This document shows, piece after piece, positions 8,634 through 17,348 of a DNA stretch of 64,000 nt. The stretch lies in contig NZ_CP081943.1 of NCBI RefSeq assembly GCF_020423045.1, positions 4,836,001 through 4,900,000 on the forward strand, written 5' to 3'. A program made the translations under genes and the position numbers. The stretch is from Pseudomonas sp. MM213. Lineage in GTDB: Bacteria > Pseudomonadota > Gammaproteobacteria > Pseudomonadales > Pseudomonadaceae. Each line of letters begins with the position of its first letter. Position 1 is the first letter of the stretch. Below the pieces are notes generated by a model that was not told the DNA's origin, ran no database searches, and worked only from the letters and a program-made list of their open reading frames with translations.

Positions 8634-9638
8634 TCACCGCAACCCATCCCGAAACTGCCCCGGCGTCATCCCCGTCCAGCGCTTGAACGCGCGGCTGAAA
8701 CTGCTCGTATCCGCAAACCCCAACAAATAACTGATCTCGCTCAACGAACATTGCGGGTCGCGCAGGTGCAGCAGCGCAAGGTTTTCGCGGCTTTCATTGA
8801 GCAGCGTGTCGAACCTGCAACCCTCGTCTGCCAAATGCCGTTGCAGGCTGCGCAAGCTCAAGTGCAAGGCCTTGGCGATGTGTTCTGCGCTGGGCTCGCC
8901 CTCGGGCAGTTGCTCTTCAATGGCGTCGCGGACCTTGCGCTCCCAGGTCAGCGGTTTGAGCTGCGCCAGCGTGCGTTTGAGTACGGTTTCGTTGTGTTCG
9001 GCCAGTTCCGGGTTGGCGTCGTCCAAGTGACTGTCGAAGTCCACCAGCGCAAACTCCAGCCGGTCTTCGTCGGCCGAAAAGTGCACTGGTGAGCGGAAGA
9101 CTTTGTGCCATTGATGCGCGTCGGCCGGTTCCGGGCGACGCAGGTACACCGCGAGCGGCGCGTAGTCGCGGCCCAGTCGGTTGCGGCAGGTGCGCACGTA
9201 AATTGCGGTGAAAGCGTCGATGGCTTCGAACGCTGGCGCCGGGTTGCCTGGCGGGATTTTCAGGCGGAAGCGATAGCGATCCTCGGTGCGGCTCAGTTCA
9301 AGATCCAGGGCATCGCTGACCACCTGGTGATAACGCACGATGCGCTCGAACACTTCGCGCAAACTGCCGCTGGCCACCAGCGCATAGCCGAGTGCGTGAA
9401 AGGTGGTCGGGCTGACGAAGCGCGACACCCGCAAGCCGATCGCCGGATCGCCGCTGACTTGCACCGCGATTTCCCACAGCCGCGTAGTGCCCGACAACGG
9501 GTAACGGGCGTTCGGGTCGTCCATCAATTGCGGATCGAGCCCCGCCTGGTGGCACAGCGCGGTGCTGTCGAGGCCCAGCGCATCGAGTTGCTTGCGCAGG
9601 GCGCGGGTCCAGCTGGCGAGGGAGGTCGGTTCAGTCAT
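8634..9638 (-). CDS. AraC-family transcriptional regulator (Arabinose_bd-type N-terminus)
   Basis: This 334-residue protein has an N-terminal sensor domain of the OruR/ArgR-type AraC group (about residues 15-200, with YPLSGTTRLWEIAVQVSGDP and TFHALGYALVASGSL). A C-terminal double helix-turn-helix follows (about 235-330, with AKALHLSLRSLQRHLADEG and ISYLLGFADTSSFSRAFKRW). It is divergent from the desaturase gene with 100 bp between starts, so it is the obvious candidate regulator of that gene. The ligand is not known; hydrophobic or fatty-acid-like effectors are recorded for some relatives. Confidence 0.88.
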   Translation of the reverse strand: MTEPTSLASWTRALRKQLDALGLDSTALCHQAGLDPQLMDDPNARYPLSGTTRLWEIAVQVSGDPAIGLRVSRFVSPTTFHALGYALVASGSLREVFERIVRYHQVVSDALDLELSRTEDRYRFRLKIPPGNPAPAFEAIDAFTAIYVRTCRNRLGRDYAPLAVYLRRPEPADAHQWHKVFRSPVHFSADEDRLEFALVDFDSHLDDANPELAEHNETVLKRTLAQLKPLTWERKVRDAIEEQLPEGEPSAEHIAKALHLSLRSLQRHLADEGCRFDTLLNESRENLALLHLRDPQCSLSEISYLLGFADTSSFSRAFKRWTGMTPGQFRDGLR

Positions 9639-9738
9639 GCTGATTGGCGCTTCCAGTCAACAGGTTGGCGTCCAGGGCTACCGCCTTGTGAAGGTTCACA
9701 CGGCAGGATGCGAACATCAATAACCAGAGGATGGAAGC

Positions 9739-10812
9739 ATGGACGGTACTTCTGCAAGTCCCCAGCGACTGAATGCAGCTCAGCGATCTGCGCATATTCG
9801 CGAAGTGGTGTTGGCCAAAGGCGTCGAACTGCGTAAACGCTACCCGATTCTCAACCATCAGGACGCCTTGGGCGCGGGCATTCTGGCCTTTGCTTTGGCG
9901 GGAATGATTGGTTCGGCAGCGCTGTACATCAGCGGATACATGGCCTGGTGGGCATGTCTGCTGCTCAACGCGTTCTTTGCGTCGCTGACCCACGAGCTGG
10001 AGCACGACCTGATTCATAGCATGTACTTCCGTAAACAACGCGCGCCGCACAACCTGATGATGGGCCTGGTGTGGCTGGCGCGGCCGAGCACGATCAACCC
10101 GTGGATTCGTCGGCATCTGCACCTCAATCACCACAAAGTGTCCGGCACTGAAGCCGACATGGAGGAGCGGGCGATCACCAACGGTGAGCCTTGGGGTTTG
10201 GCGCGGCTGTTGATGGTCGGCGACAACGTGATGTCGGCGTTCATCCGCATGCTGCGGGCCAAGACCTGGACCCACAAGTTCAGCATCATCAAGCGTGCGT
10301 TGAAGGTCTATGCGCCGCTCGCGCTGGTGCATTGGGGCGCGTGGTACGTGTTTCTCGGCTTCCACGCCGCTAACGGCGTCGCCCATCTGCTGGGAGCACC
10401 GATTGAATGGTCGGCGACCACGCTCTCGGTGATGCAGGTGATCGATATCGCGGCAGTGGTGATCATCGGCCCGAACGTGTTGCGCACTTTTTGCCTGCAC
10501 TTTGTCAGCTCGAACATGCATTACTACGGCGATGTGGAGCCGGGGAACGTGATCCAGCAAACCCAGGTACTGAACCCGTGGTGGATGTGGCCGTTGCAGG
10601 CGTTTTGCTTCAACTTCGGCAGCAGCCACGGGATCCATCACTTTGTGGTGAAGGAACCGTTTTACATCCGCCAGTTGACCGTGCCGGTGGCGCACAAGGT
10701 GATGCGTGAGATGGGCGTGCGGTTTAACGATTTCGGGACGTTCGGGCGGGCGAACCGGTTTGTTCGTAAAGAGGAAATTGAGGCGCAGGCTGTAGAGGGG
10801 GTTCGTGTCTGA
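9739..10812 (+). CDS. Fatty acid desaturase family membrane protein
   Basis: This 357-residue protein has several hydrophobic segments and three histidine clusters expected of a membrane di-iron enzyme: HELEHDLIHS near residue 90, HLHLNHH near 130 and HGIHH near 295. The start ATG at 9739 follows an AGAGG-type site. It probably oxidises or desaturates an acyl chain or alkyl compound at the inner membrane. The exact substrate cannot be read from the sequence. Context with the divergent AraC regulator suggests an inducible single-gene function. Confidence 0.8.
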   Translation: MDGTSASPQRLNAAQRSAHIREVVLAKGVELRKRYPILNHQDALGAGILAFALAGMIGSAALYISGYMAWWACLLLNAFFASLTHELEHDLIHSMYFRKQRAPHNLMMGLVWLARPSTINPWIRRHLHLNHHKVSGTEADMEERAITNGEPWGLARLLMVGDNVMSAFIRMLRAKTWTHKFSIIKRALKVYAPLALVHWGAWYVFLGFHAANGVAHLLGAPIEWSATTLSVMQVIDIAAVVIIGPNVLRTFCLHFVSSNMHYYGDVEPGNVIQQTQVLNPWWMWPLQAFCFNFGSSHGIHHFVVKEPFYIRQLTVPVAHKVMREMGVRFNDFGTFGRANRFVRKEEIEAQAVEGVRV

Positions 10813-10814
10813 GG

Positions 10815-10870
10815 GCCTCTTCGCTGGCAAGCCAGCTCCTACAGGGGGCTTGCTTGCCGGCGAAAGCGGT
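10815..10870. repeat. REP pair
   Basis: Two cores in inverted orientation (cttcgctggcaagccagctcct and gcttgccggcgaaagcgg) with almost no spacer. The right one lacks part of its conserved end. Confidence 0.7.
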
Positions 10871-10878
10871 CGTTCTGT

Positions 10879-11799
10879 TCAAACCGCGACGCTGACATCC
10901 TGCTTATCCACCGCCACCAACGTCTCGATCATCGCCCGCGCAGCCGGTGACAACCGGAACCCCGTGCGGCTGACAATCCCGCACCGCACGCTCATGCTCT
11001 CGATGTGCGGCGGCAGGTTTCGCCAGTGCAGCAGCACCAGCGAACCGTCGGCGATGTCCTCGACAAACGCTTCCTCTGTTCCCACTCCGATGGCGTTCGA
11101 TTGCAGCACGATCCTGGCCAGCGCCGGAAAATGCTCGGTCTCGATAGTGGGTGAAAAATCGATCCGGCCACTTAGGTTCGCCAGCAGTTTGCGAATACCC
11201 GGCGGGATCTGCGTGGTCGCCAGCGGGTAATCGAACATGTCGTTGGTCGACAGGCTTTCCTTGGCCAGCAACGGATGCCCCGGACGGCAGAAAAACACAC
11301 CGCGTTTGGGTGTCAACGCTCGGGTCTGAAAGTTCGGATCCGCTTCGAAATGGCGGATGTCGGCGATGAAAAATTCGATCTCTTCACGGCTCAGGGCGCG
11401 GCTGAGTTTTTCCCAGTTATCCACCTGAAAACAGGTGCGTATTTTCGGGTGGGCGCTGATGAATTGCGCCACCGCATCCGGCACCAGTTTTACCGCCGGT
11501 GCCGGTCCGCAGCCGAACCGCAGTTCACCGGCGTCGAGCTTGGTCATTTGCGTGACTTCGGCGTTGAGCAGTGCCGCGCCCTGTACCAGCGTCAGCGCAT
11601 GTTGCAGCACCACCTGACCTTCCGGCGTGGGGCGCAAGTCCTTGTTGCCACGGTCCACCAGTGCGCAGCCGAATTCCTGTTCAAGCCCTTGAATGCTACG
11701 ACTGAATGCCGGCTGAGTGATGCCCATGGCGTCGGCTGCCCGTACGAAACTTCGGTGTTCGGTGAGGGCAATGAAGTAACGCAGCTGACGAAGATCCAT
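10879..11799 (-). CDS. LysR-family transcriptional regulator
   Basis: This 306-residue regulator has the canonical N-terminal winged helix MDLRQLRYFIALTEHRSFVR, with AADAMGITQPAFSRSIQGLE as recognition helix, followed by a two-lobed substrate-binding domain from about residue 90. It is separated by about 445 bp of AT-rich DNA from the divergent tonB-exbBD operon and could regulate it. The effector is unknown and nothing in the sequence identifies it as CysB. Confidence 0.88.
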   Translation of the reverse strand: MDLRQLRYFIALTEHRSFVRAADAMGITQPAFSRSIQGLEQEFGCALVDRGNKDLRPTPEGQVVLQHALTLVQGAALLNAEVTQMTKLDAGELRFGCGPAPAVKLVPDAVAQFISAHPKIRTCFQVDNWEKLSRALSREEIEFFIADIRHFEADPNFQTRALTPKRGVFFCRPGHPLLAKESLSTNDMFDYPLATTQIPPGIRKLLANLSGRIDFSPTIETEHFPALARIVLQSNAIGVGTEEAFVEDIADGSLVLLHWRNLPPHIESMSVRCGIVSRTGFRLSPAARAMIETLVAVDKQDVSVAV

Positions 11800-12244
11800 A
11801 GGTTTTTCCCGGCATCCTGAAACGACCTCGATGGCATGTGCGACGAGCGTGGTTGAGGTTTTTTAAAGGTAATCGCTTATTCCGTCAACGAAGAAATCAA
11901 ATAACTATTAGATGATAAAGGAATATAAATAGAGCGTTGTCCCTGCCGCCCGATTGTCGGTGCCAAGGCCTCGTGGCCGTGAAAATGGTCCCGAAATCAT
12001 GCCTTTGGTGAATATTTTCGATGCCTTAAAAGCATGTGATTTCCGCCTGTTGCCCGCAGCCCTTGCCGGGCAAGGCCTGGAGCCGATGGATGGTCTTTTA
12101 TATTCGTTTTTGGTCTATGCATAACTTTAAAGATTACTTTCTGAGATAAGCGTCTGCCTCAATGATTCACCCATCGATACGTCGTCGGGGGATGTCTGGC
12201 ACGACGTTTCGGTTATCCGCAAAGAGACCGCAGGGAGTTAAGCA
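11800..12244. promoter_or_regulatory. Divergent promoter region between LysR gene and tonB
   Basis: No gene is evident. AT-rich blocks occur at about 11876-11935 (ttattccgtcaacga, then ataaaggaatataaat) and at 12095-12150 (tttatattcg, ataactttaaagattact). The first resembles the TTATTCC...GGAATA motif found before other sulfur genes here. The second lies in promoter position for tonB. I see no Fur-box-like sequence that I would trust. Confidence 0.4.
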
Positions 12245-13054
12245 ATGGGCAATGTCCAGACCGCCGCCAGCGCACACGAGGTGCTGTGGCGCCAGGCGCC
12301 GGGTGGCGAGTTGGTCGACCTCGGCCGGGTGCACCGAGTGCCCTTGGGGCAGCTGCGTTTGCAGCGTGCGCCCAAGGGCATTCTGAGTCGCCGGGAAACG
12401 ATTCTGCTCGGTGTGCTGGCGTTGCTGGTGCATGGCGCAGTCATCTATTGGGTCAATCAGCAGCCGACCAAGGCATTGCCGATCGTGCCGCCGGAAATTC
12501 CGCCGATGACGATTGAATTCTCGCGTCCGGCGCCGCCCGTGGTCGAGCCGCCGCCACCGCAGCCGGTGCAACCCGTGGTCGAGCCACCGCCGCCGGTGGA
12601 AGACGAGCTGGCCGTGAAGCCGCCGCCACCGAAACCGATTCCCAAACCAAAGCCGGTCGCCAAGCCTGTGCCGAAACCGGTGCAAAAAGTCGCCCCGCAA
12701 CCGCCCGCGCCGCCACAACCGGCAGCCCCTGTCGCGGCCCCGGCGGCACCTGCACCACCGGCGCCCGCACCGGTGACACCCGCCTCGGCCAATGCCGCGT
12801 ACCTGAAAAACCCGGCGCCGGAATACCCGTCGCAAGCCGTGCGTCGCGGTTGGGAAGGCACGGTGTTATTGCGGGTGCATGTGTTGGCCAACGGCAAGCC
12901 TGGCGAGATTCAGATCCAGAAAGGCAGTGGTCGCGATTCCCTCGATGAGGCGGCGATCAATGCCGTGAAACGTTGGAGTTTCGTGCCGGCCAAGCAGGGT
13001 GAAGTCGCCCAGGACGGCTGGGTCAGCGTGCCCATCGATTTCAAGCTTCATTAA
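12245..13054 (+). CDS. tonB: Energy transducer TonB
   Basis: This 269-residue protein has an N-terminal cytoplasmic stretch of about 50 residues, one transmembrane helix (TILLGVLALLVHGAVIYWV) and a long Pro/Lys-rich periplasmic spacer (about residues 90-175). The C-terminal TonB domain (YPSQAVRRGWEGTVLLRVHV, AAINAVKRWSFVPA) contacts TonB boxes of outer-membrane receptors. The start follows GGGAG. It precedes exbB and exbD in a three-gene operon. No TonB-dependent receptor is adjacent, and the surrounding sulfur genes make organosulfur uptake a possible use. Confidence 0.92.
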   Translation: MGNVQTAASAHEVLWRQAPGGELVDLGRVHRVPLGQLRLQRAPKGILSRRETILLGVLALLVHGAVIYWVNQQPTKALPIVPPEIPPMTIEFSRPAPPVVEPPPPQPVQPVVEPPPPVEDELAVKPPPPKPIPKPKPVAKPVPKPVQKVAPQPPAPPQPAAPVAAPAAPAPPAPAPVTPASANAAYLKNPAPEYPSQAVRRGWEGTVLLRVHVLANGKPGEIQIQKGSGRDSLDEAAINAVKRWSFVPAKQGEVAQDGWVSVPIDFKLH

Positions 13055-13098
13055 ACCGCAACCAAATTCGCGCGAAACGTTTACACGAGGAACTCATC

Positions 13099-13824
13099 AT
13101 GACGTTACTGGCATCTCCACTTGAATCCATCGAAAGCGCGGTGATCTGGCTGCTGGTGGTTTTTTCCGTTGCAACTTGGGGCCTGGCGTTGCTCAAAGGC
13201 GTGCAGTTCGGCCGTCTCAAGGTGCAGGACCGGAAGTTTCACAAGCAGTTCTGGGCGGCGTCGAGCCTTGATTCGGCGGCGGAGCTGGCCGAGACCCAGC
13301 CCGGCGCGGCGGCCCGAGTGGCCCAGGCCGGCTATGCGGCAATACAGGTAGGGGAGGCGCCACAAGCGGCGGATTTGAGCCAGGCGATCAACCATCAGGA
13401 TCGTCTTGAGCGCGCCTTGCGTCAGCAGATCGTGCGTGAGCGCCGCTCGCTGGAAACAGGTTTGGCGGTGGTCGCAAGTATTGGCAGTACGTCGCCGTTC
13501 ATTGGTTTGTTCGGTACGGTGTGGGGAATCATGGAGGCGTTGAAAGGAATCAGCGCAGCGGGCTCCGCCAGCCTGGAAACCGTGGCCGGGCCGATTGGCG
13601 CGGCATTAGTGGCAACGGGTGTGGGGATCGCCGTCGCGGTGCCGGCGGTGCTGGTTTACAACTACTTTTTGCGTCGTCTGAAACTGACGGCGGCGGACCT
13701 GGATGACTTCGCCCATGACTTCTACAGCCTGGCGCAGAAGAGTTCGTTCCGCGTGCTGATTCATCCGACGGCGCATAAAACCGCCGCATCGGGCAGCGCG
13801 CAGAAAGTGAAGGAGGCGTCCTGA
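13099..13824 (+). CDS. exbB: ExbB, TonB-associated proton channel subunit (MotA/TolQ/ExbB family)
   Basis: This 241-residue inner-membrane protein has a first hydrophobic helix near residues 10-32 and the paired helices of the MotA_ExbB domain (ASIGSTSPFIGLFGTVWGIM and VAGPIGAALVATGVGIAVAV). With ExbD it conducts protons and energises TonB. It is placed 44 bp after tonB and one base before exbD, with a Shine-Dalgarno GAGGA in front. The tail is rich in Lys, Ala and Ser. Confidence 0.92.
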   Translation: MTLLASPLESIESAVIWLLVVFSVATWGLALLKGVQFGRLKVQDRKFHKQFWAASSLDSAAELAETQPGAAARVAQAGYAAIQVGEAPQAADLSQAINHQDRLERALRQQIVRERRSLETGLAVVASIGSTSPFIGLFGTVWGIMEALKGISAAGSASLETVAGPIGAALVATGVGIAVAVPAVLVYNYFLRRLKLTAADLDDFAHDFYSLAQKSSFRVLIHPTAHKTAASGSAQKVKEAS

Positions 13825-13825
13825 G

Positions 13826-14227
13826 ATGGCTTTCTCCACGCAAGACAGCGATGAGGTGCTGAGCGAGATCAACGTGACACCGCTGGTGGATGTGATGCTG
13901 GTGCTGCTGGTGGTGTTTATCGTCACCGCGCCGCTGCTGACCAACGCGATCCCGATCAACCTGCCCAAGACCGAGGCCGTGGCGCCGGTGGAGCAGAAGG
14001 ACCCGCTGGTCGTGAGCATCGACGGTGCCGGAAAACTGTTTATCAACAAGGACGAAATTCAGCCGGACTTGCTGGAGTTCAACCTCAAGTCGGCGAAGGC
14101 CAAGGATCCCGAAGTACGTGTGCAATTGCAGGCGGACGACGGGGTGAATTACGGCGAAGTGGCGCGAGCCATGGCGTCGATTGAGCGGGCAGGGATTACC
14201 AAGTTGTCGGTGATTACCGCACGCTGA
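13826..14227 (+). CDS. exbD: ExbD, TonB-associated proton channel subunit
   Basis: This 133-residue protein has one N-terminal transmembrane helix with the proton-carrying Asp in INVTPLVDVMLVLLVVFIV, then a periplasmic ExbD/TolR domain ending in a conserved VITAR-like strand. It starts directly after the exbB stop following AAGGAGG. The length is typical of the family. A terminator-like hairpin follows, so this closes the operon. Confidence 0.92.
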   Translation: MAFSTQDSDEVLSEINVTPLVDVMLVLLVVFIVTAPLLTNAIPINLPKTEAVAPVEQKDPLVVSIDGAGKLFINKDEIQPDLLEFNLKSAKAKDPEVRVQLQADDGVNYGEVARAMASIERAGITKLSVITAR

Positions 14228-14244
14228 CCAATTTTCGATTTTCC

Positions 14245-14280
14245 GGGGCCGTCTCCTTGGCAGGGTGCGGTCCCTTTTTT
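14245..14280 (+). terminator. Candidate terminator of tonB-exbB-exbD
   Basis: A 7-bp stem ggggccg/cggtccc (one G-T pair) with a 16-base loop is followed by six T residues, 18 bases after the exbD stop. Confidence 0.6.
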
Positions 14281-14303
14281 ATGCCTCAAGAAAACCCACG
14301 GTC

Positions 14304-14396
14304 CTGTAGGAGCCGGCTTGCTGGCGATCGCGTCCTTCCAGCCAATGGAAATGTTGACTGACCGACCGCTATCGCCAGCAAGCCGGCTCCTACAGG
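14304..14396. repeat. REPIN
   Basis: Opposed cores tgtaggagccggcttgctgg and inverse. The spacer shows sequence similarity to the REPIN at 7513-7602 (gcgtcctt, gactgacc), which suggests a shared source. Confidence 0.9.
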
Positions 14397-14442
14397 TTGT
14401 GTGTGTTTCTTATATTCTTTATGGGTCTTAATAAATAGCTTC

Positions 14443-14462
14443 TTATTCCTTAACGAATATAA
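14443..14462 (+). promoter_or_regulatory. Shared AT-rich inverted motif upstream of hydrolase gene
   Basis: TTATTCCTTAACGAATATAA lies about 50 bp before the hydrolase start. It is nearly the same as the motif at 42733-42750 before the cystine transporter. It may bind the same regulator. Confidence 0.45.
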
Positions 14463-14514
14463 CTCTGCTCCCTATACTCGATCAGGAACAGACACGCAGC
14501 AGGAGAGTTCCCCC

Positions 14515-15096
14515 ATGCGCAACGAATCAATTCGCTATCTGATTGTGCCGGGCTGGCAAGGATCGCCAGAAGATCATTGGCAAAGCCACTGGCAGAACAG
14601 CTTGCCGAACAGCGCGCGGGTGGAGCAGGCCGATTGGCTGACGCCCCGTCGTGAAGACTGGGTGGCGGCATTGGCCGAGGCGATTGCCGCTGACAGCACG
14701 CCGGTGATTTTGATTGCCCATAGCCTGGGTTGCATCACGGTCGCGCATTGGGCGGCCACTGCCCCGCTGAATTTTTTGCGCCAGGTGCGCGGCGCCTTGC
14801 TGGTTGCACCGGCAGACGTCGAGCGTCCGGCCTGCGCGCCAGCCTTGCGCAACTTCGCACCGATTCCGACGAGCCTTTTGCCGTTCCCGAGCCAGGTGGT
14901 CAGCTCCGACAACGACGCCGCTGTCAGCGCACCGCGTGCGTTGGAACTGGCACGTAACTGGGGCGCCGAGGCAGGAATACTGTCGGGTGCCGGACACATC
15001 AACGTGAAGTCCGGTCATCAGCGCTGGGAGCAGGGTTTTGCTTATCTGTATCGCCTGCAAAACCGCATGGAACATCACGCCCTGCGCCGCGCTTGA
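14515..15096 (+). CDS. RBBP9/YdeN-family alpha/beta hydrolase
   Basis: This 193-residue protein matches the compact RBBP9/YdeN hydrolase family. It has the oxyanion-loop start VPGWQGSPEDHWQSHW, the nucleophile Ser in AHSLGC near residue 70, the acid in SSDNDAAV near 130, and the His in GAGHIN near 160. The ATG at 14515 follows an AGGAG site; longer in-frame starts reach into the promoter. The substrate is unknown. The close downstream sigma-54-type regulator gene (59 bp away, same direction) suggests they are co-expressed. Confidence 0.82.
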   Translation: MRNESIRYLIVPGWQGSPEDHWQSHWQNSLPNSARVEQADWLTPRREDWVAALAEAIAADSTPVILIAHSLGCITVAHWAATAPLNFLRQVRGALLVAPADVERPACAPALRNFAPIPTSLLPFPSQVVSSDNDAAVSAPRALELARNWGAEAGILSGAGHINVKSGHQRWEQGFAYLYRLQNRMEHHALRRA

Positions 15097-15155
15097 ACCT
15101 TTTCTTTTTTTAACATCGCCCCCCGTCTCCCGGCGGTTTTGGGCGGGAGTCTGCC

Positions 15156-16085
15156 ATGAGTTTTGAAGCCTTCGGTCAGCCGCTGCTGACCTTTCCCGAT
15201 GCAGAAAAAAGTCCGCTGAGCATCCGCGCCAAGGCGCTGGTGTTCGTCGATCCGCGCTCGCGTCAATTGCGCGCCGAGCTGGAGCAACTGGCCCCGCGTT
15301 CGATCTCCGTGTTGATCCGTGGCGAAACCGGTAGTGGTAAAGAACTGCTGGCGCGGCACATCCATCGCGCCAGTGATCGTGGTGGGTTGTTCGTGTCGGT
15401 CAATTGCGGCGCTATCAGCCCGACCTACGCCGACGCCGAATTGTTCGGTTATGCCGCAGGCAGTTACACCGCTTCGGCGAGCAGTCGTGCTGGCTGGTTC
15501 GGTTCGGCCAATGGCGGCACGCTGTACCTGGACGAGATCGGCGACTTGCCGCTGCCGATCCAGATCAAGTTGCTCGCCGCACTGGAAAACCACGAAGTCA
15601 CCCGCGTCGGCGCGCATCAACCGAGCCCGGTGGATGTGCGTCTCGTGGCCGCGACCAGCATTGATCTGGCGCAAGCCGTGGCCGCCGGGAAATTCCATGA
15701 GCGGCTTTATCACTACCTCAGCGAAGGTCAGCTGGAACTGCCTGCGTTGCGTGAGCGGGTGGGCGATATCCTGTCGTTGTCCGAGTACTTCCTGGGCATC
15801 TACAGCCAGCGCCTGGACCTGCCGGTGCCGCTGATCAGCGAAGCTGCGCAGCAGTTGCTGGAACAGCACAGCTGGCCGGGCAACACCCGGGAGCTGGAAA
15901 ACGTCATCCACTTTGCATTGCTGGTCAGCACTGGCGACGAGATCCTGCCCGAACATTTGAACCTGCCCGAAGCACCAGCGCCGCTGACGCAGATCGAGCA
16001 GCAGCTCCGGCACATCCTCACCAAAGGCACTGCCACCGAACAAGCCGCCCTCAAACAACTCCTCAAAAACACCGCACCCTTGTAG
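15156..16085 (+). CDS. Sigma-54-type AAA+ activator lacking GAFTGA and C-terminal HTH (SfnR-like)
   Basis: This 309-residue protein is almost entirely an AAA+ domain: Walker A GETGSGK at 56-62, Walker B GGTLYLDEIG near 120-129, the arginine-finger region FHERLYHYLSEGQLELPALRER and the lid LEQHSWPGNTRELENVI. The sigma-54 contact loop reads GSYTAS at 102-107 instead of GAFTGA. No Fis-type HTH follows the lid; the protein ends in LKNTAPL and its TAG stop is part of a REP (ttgTAGgag). There is no N-terminal sensor domain. Similar receiver-less activators (SfnR) control organosulfur use in Pseudomonas. The missing parts suggest a truncated or non-canonical regulator. Confidence 0.75.
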   Translation: MSFEAFGQPLLTFPDAEKSPLSIRAKALVFVDPRSRQLRAELEQLAPRSISVLIRGETGSGKELLARHIHRASDRGGLFVSVNCGAISPTYADAELFGYAAGSYTASASSRAGWFGSANGGTLYLDEIGDLPLPIQIKLLAALENHEVTRVGAHQPSPVDVRLVAATSIDLAQAVAAGKFHERLYHYLSEGQLELPALRERVGDILSLSEYFLGIYSQRLDLPVPLISEAAQQLLEQHSWPGNTRELENVIHFALLVSTGDEILPEHLNLPEAPAPLTQIEQQLRHILTKGTATEQAALKQLLKNTAPL

Positions 16086-16265
16086 GAGCCGGCTTGCTGG
16101 CGATCCAGACAACGCGGTGTATCAGGCCGGACGCCTTCGCGGGCAAGCCTCGTTCCTACAGATCGCGAACACACCGAGCTCTTGTAGGAGTGAAGCTTGC
16201 TCGCGAACCAGACGACACGGATTTTCTGGAAGGACGCCTTCGCGGGCAAGCCTCGCTCCTACAGG
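16079..16265. repeat. REP array, copy 1 of a ~186-bp direct repeat flanking metQ
   Basis: Four REP cores alternate in orientation. The whole unit, including unique spacers such as agacaacgcggtgtatcagg and agacgacacggattttctgg, recurs at 17349-17534 with only about ten differences and one one-base gap. The first three bases of the core tTAG form the stop codon of the upstream regulator. Confidence 0.92.
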
Positions 16266-16334
16266 TGAGTGCGGCGAAATGCAGCCAACACGTGAGTTAG
16301 AGCTGTATGAACAAAATGGAATATGAAAGTGAAT

Positions 16335-16376
16335 AAAAGATATTGTTCGGGAATAAAAAATCCCGGTATTGTCCGC
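16335..16376 (+). promoter_or_regulatory. AT-rich upstream element of metQ
   Basis: The run gaataaaagatattgttcgg-gaataaaaaa, followed by tcccgg, lies about 90 bp before the start codon. It carries a half-conserved form of the ATTC...GAATA motif seen at other sulfur loci. The exact promoter elements cannot be fixed. Confidence 0.35.
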
Positions 16377-16461
16377 TTCACGCCAGCGATAGCACTTCAC
16401 TGGCACTCGTACTAAACAAGCCGTCGTCGATGACGACCGTGATTTTCGATAAGGACACTGC

Positions 16462-17244
16462 ATGAAAAAGGTTCTGTTGTTCACCGCATTGGCGGCTGCC
16501 CTGACCGCGGGCCTGGCCCAGGCTGGCGAGAAACTGGTAATTGCGGCGACCCCGGTCCCACACGCCGAGATTCTGGAACTGATCAAGCCAACCCTCGCCA
16601 AAGAAGGCGTGGACCTGGAAATCAAAGTCTTCACCGACTACGTTCAGCCAAACGTACAAGTTGACCAGAAGCGTCTGGACGCCAACTACTTCCAGACCCT
16701 GCCGTACCTGAAAAACTTCAACGAAGGCAAAGGCACCAACCTGGTGACCGTGATCGGCGTTCACGTTGAACCGTTCGGTGGCTACTCGAAGAAGTACAAA
16801 AAACTGGCTGACCTGCCAAACGGCGCGACCATCGCTCTGCCGAACGAAGGCAGCAACAGCGGTCGTGCTCTGCTGCTGTTGCAGAAGGCTGGCCTGATCG
16901 AGTTGAAAGACCCGAAAAACGCTTTGGCTACTCCGAAAGACATCGCCAAGAACCCGCACAACTTCAAGTTCAAGGAACTGGAATCGGCCATGTTGCCGCG
17001 CGTTCTGGACCAGGTTGACCTGGACCTGATCAACACCAACTACGCGCTGGAAGCGGGTCTGAACCCGGCTAAAGATGCGCTGGTGATCGAAGGTGCTGAT
17101 TCGCCTTACGTGAACTTCCTGGTGGCTCGTCCAGACAACAAGGACAGCGTAGCCATCCAGAAACTGGCCAAGGCGTTGACCAGTCCGGAAGTGAAAGCCT
17201 TCATCGCCAAGAAATACAGCGGCGCCGTACTGCCGGCGTTCTGA
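16462..17244 (+). CDS. metQ: MetQ/NlpA-family substrate-binding protein (orphan)
   Basis: This 260-residue periplasmic protein has a Sec signal peptide (MKKVLLFTALAAALTAGLAQ, cleavage near AQA-GE) without a lipobox cysteine. The mature part is typical of methionine-binding proteins: VIAATPVPHAEIL, FTDYVQPNVQVDQKRLDANYFQ and NEGSNSGRALLLLQKAGLI. It has its own start with AAGGA and its own terminator, and no ATPase or permease gene beside it. It must therefore work with a MetNI-type transporter elsewhere, perhaps that at 32.2-34 kb. The true ligand could be methionine or another organosulfur compound. Confidence 0.88.
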   Translation: MKKVLLFTALAAALTAGLAQAGEKLVIAATPVPHAEILELIKPTLAKEGVDLEIKVFTDYVQPNVQVDQKRLDANYFQTLPYLKNFNEGKGTNLVTVIGVHVEPFGGYSKKYKKLADLPNGATIALPNEGSNSGRALLLLQKAGLIELKDPKNALATPKDIAKNPHNFKFKELESAMLPRVLDQVDLDLINTNYALEAGLNPAKDALVIEGADSPYVNFLVARPDNKDSVAIQKLAKALTSPEVKAFIAKKYSGAVLPAF

Positions 17245-17277
17245 TTGGACGCAGCATCAAACCCCTTCAAGGTTTCG

Positions 17278-17312
17278 AACGCCGACGGCTAGCAATAGCG
17301 TCGGCGTTTTTT
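17278..17312 (+). terminator. Rho-independent terminator of metQ
   Basis: The perfect 9-bp stem aacgccgac/gtcggcgtt encloses a 13-base loop and runs into a T tract (ttttttatt), 33 bases after the stop codon. Confidence 0.88.
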
Positions 17313-17348
17313 ATTGCGCGTGCACATTCCAAATGTAGGAACGAGCCT

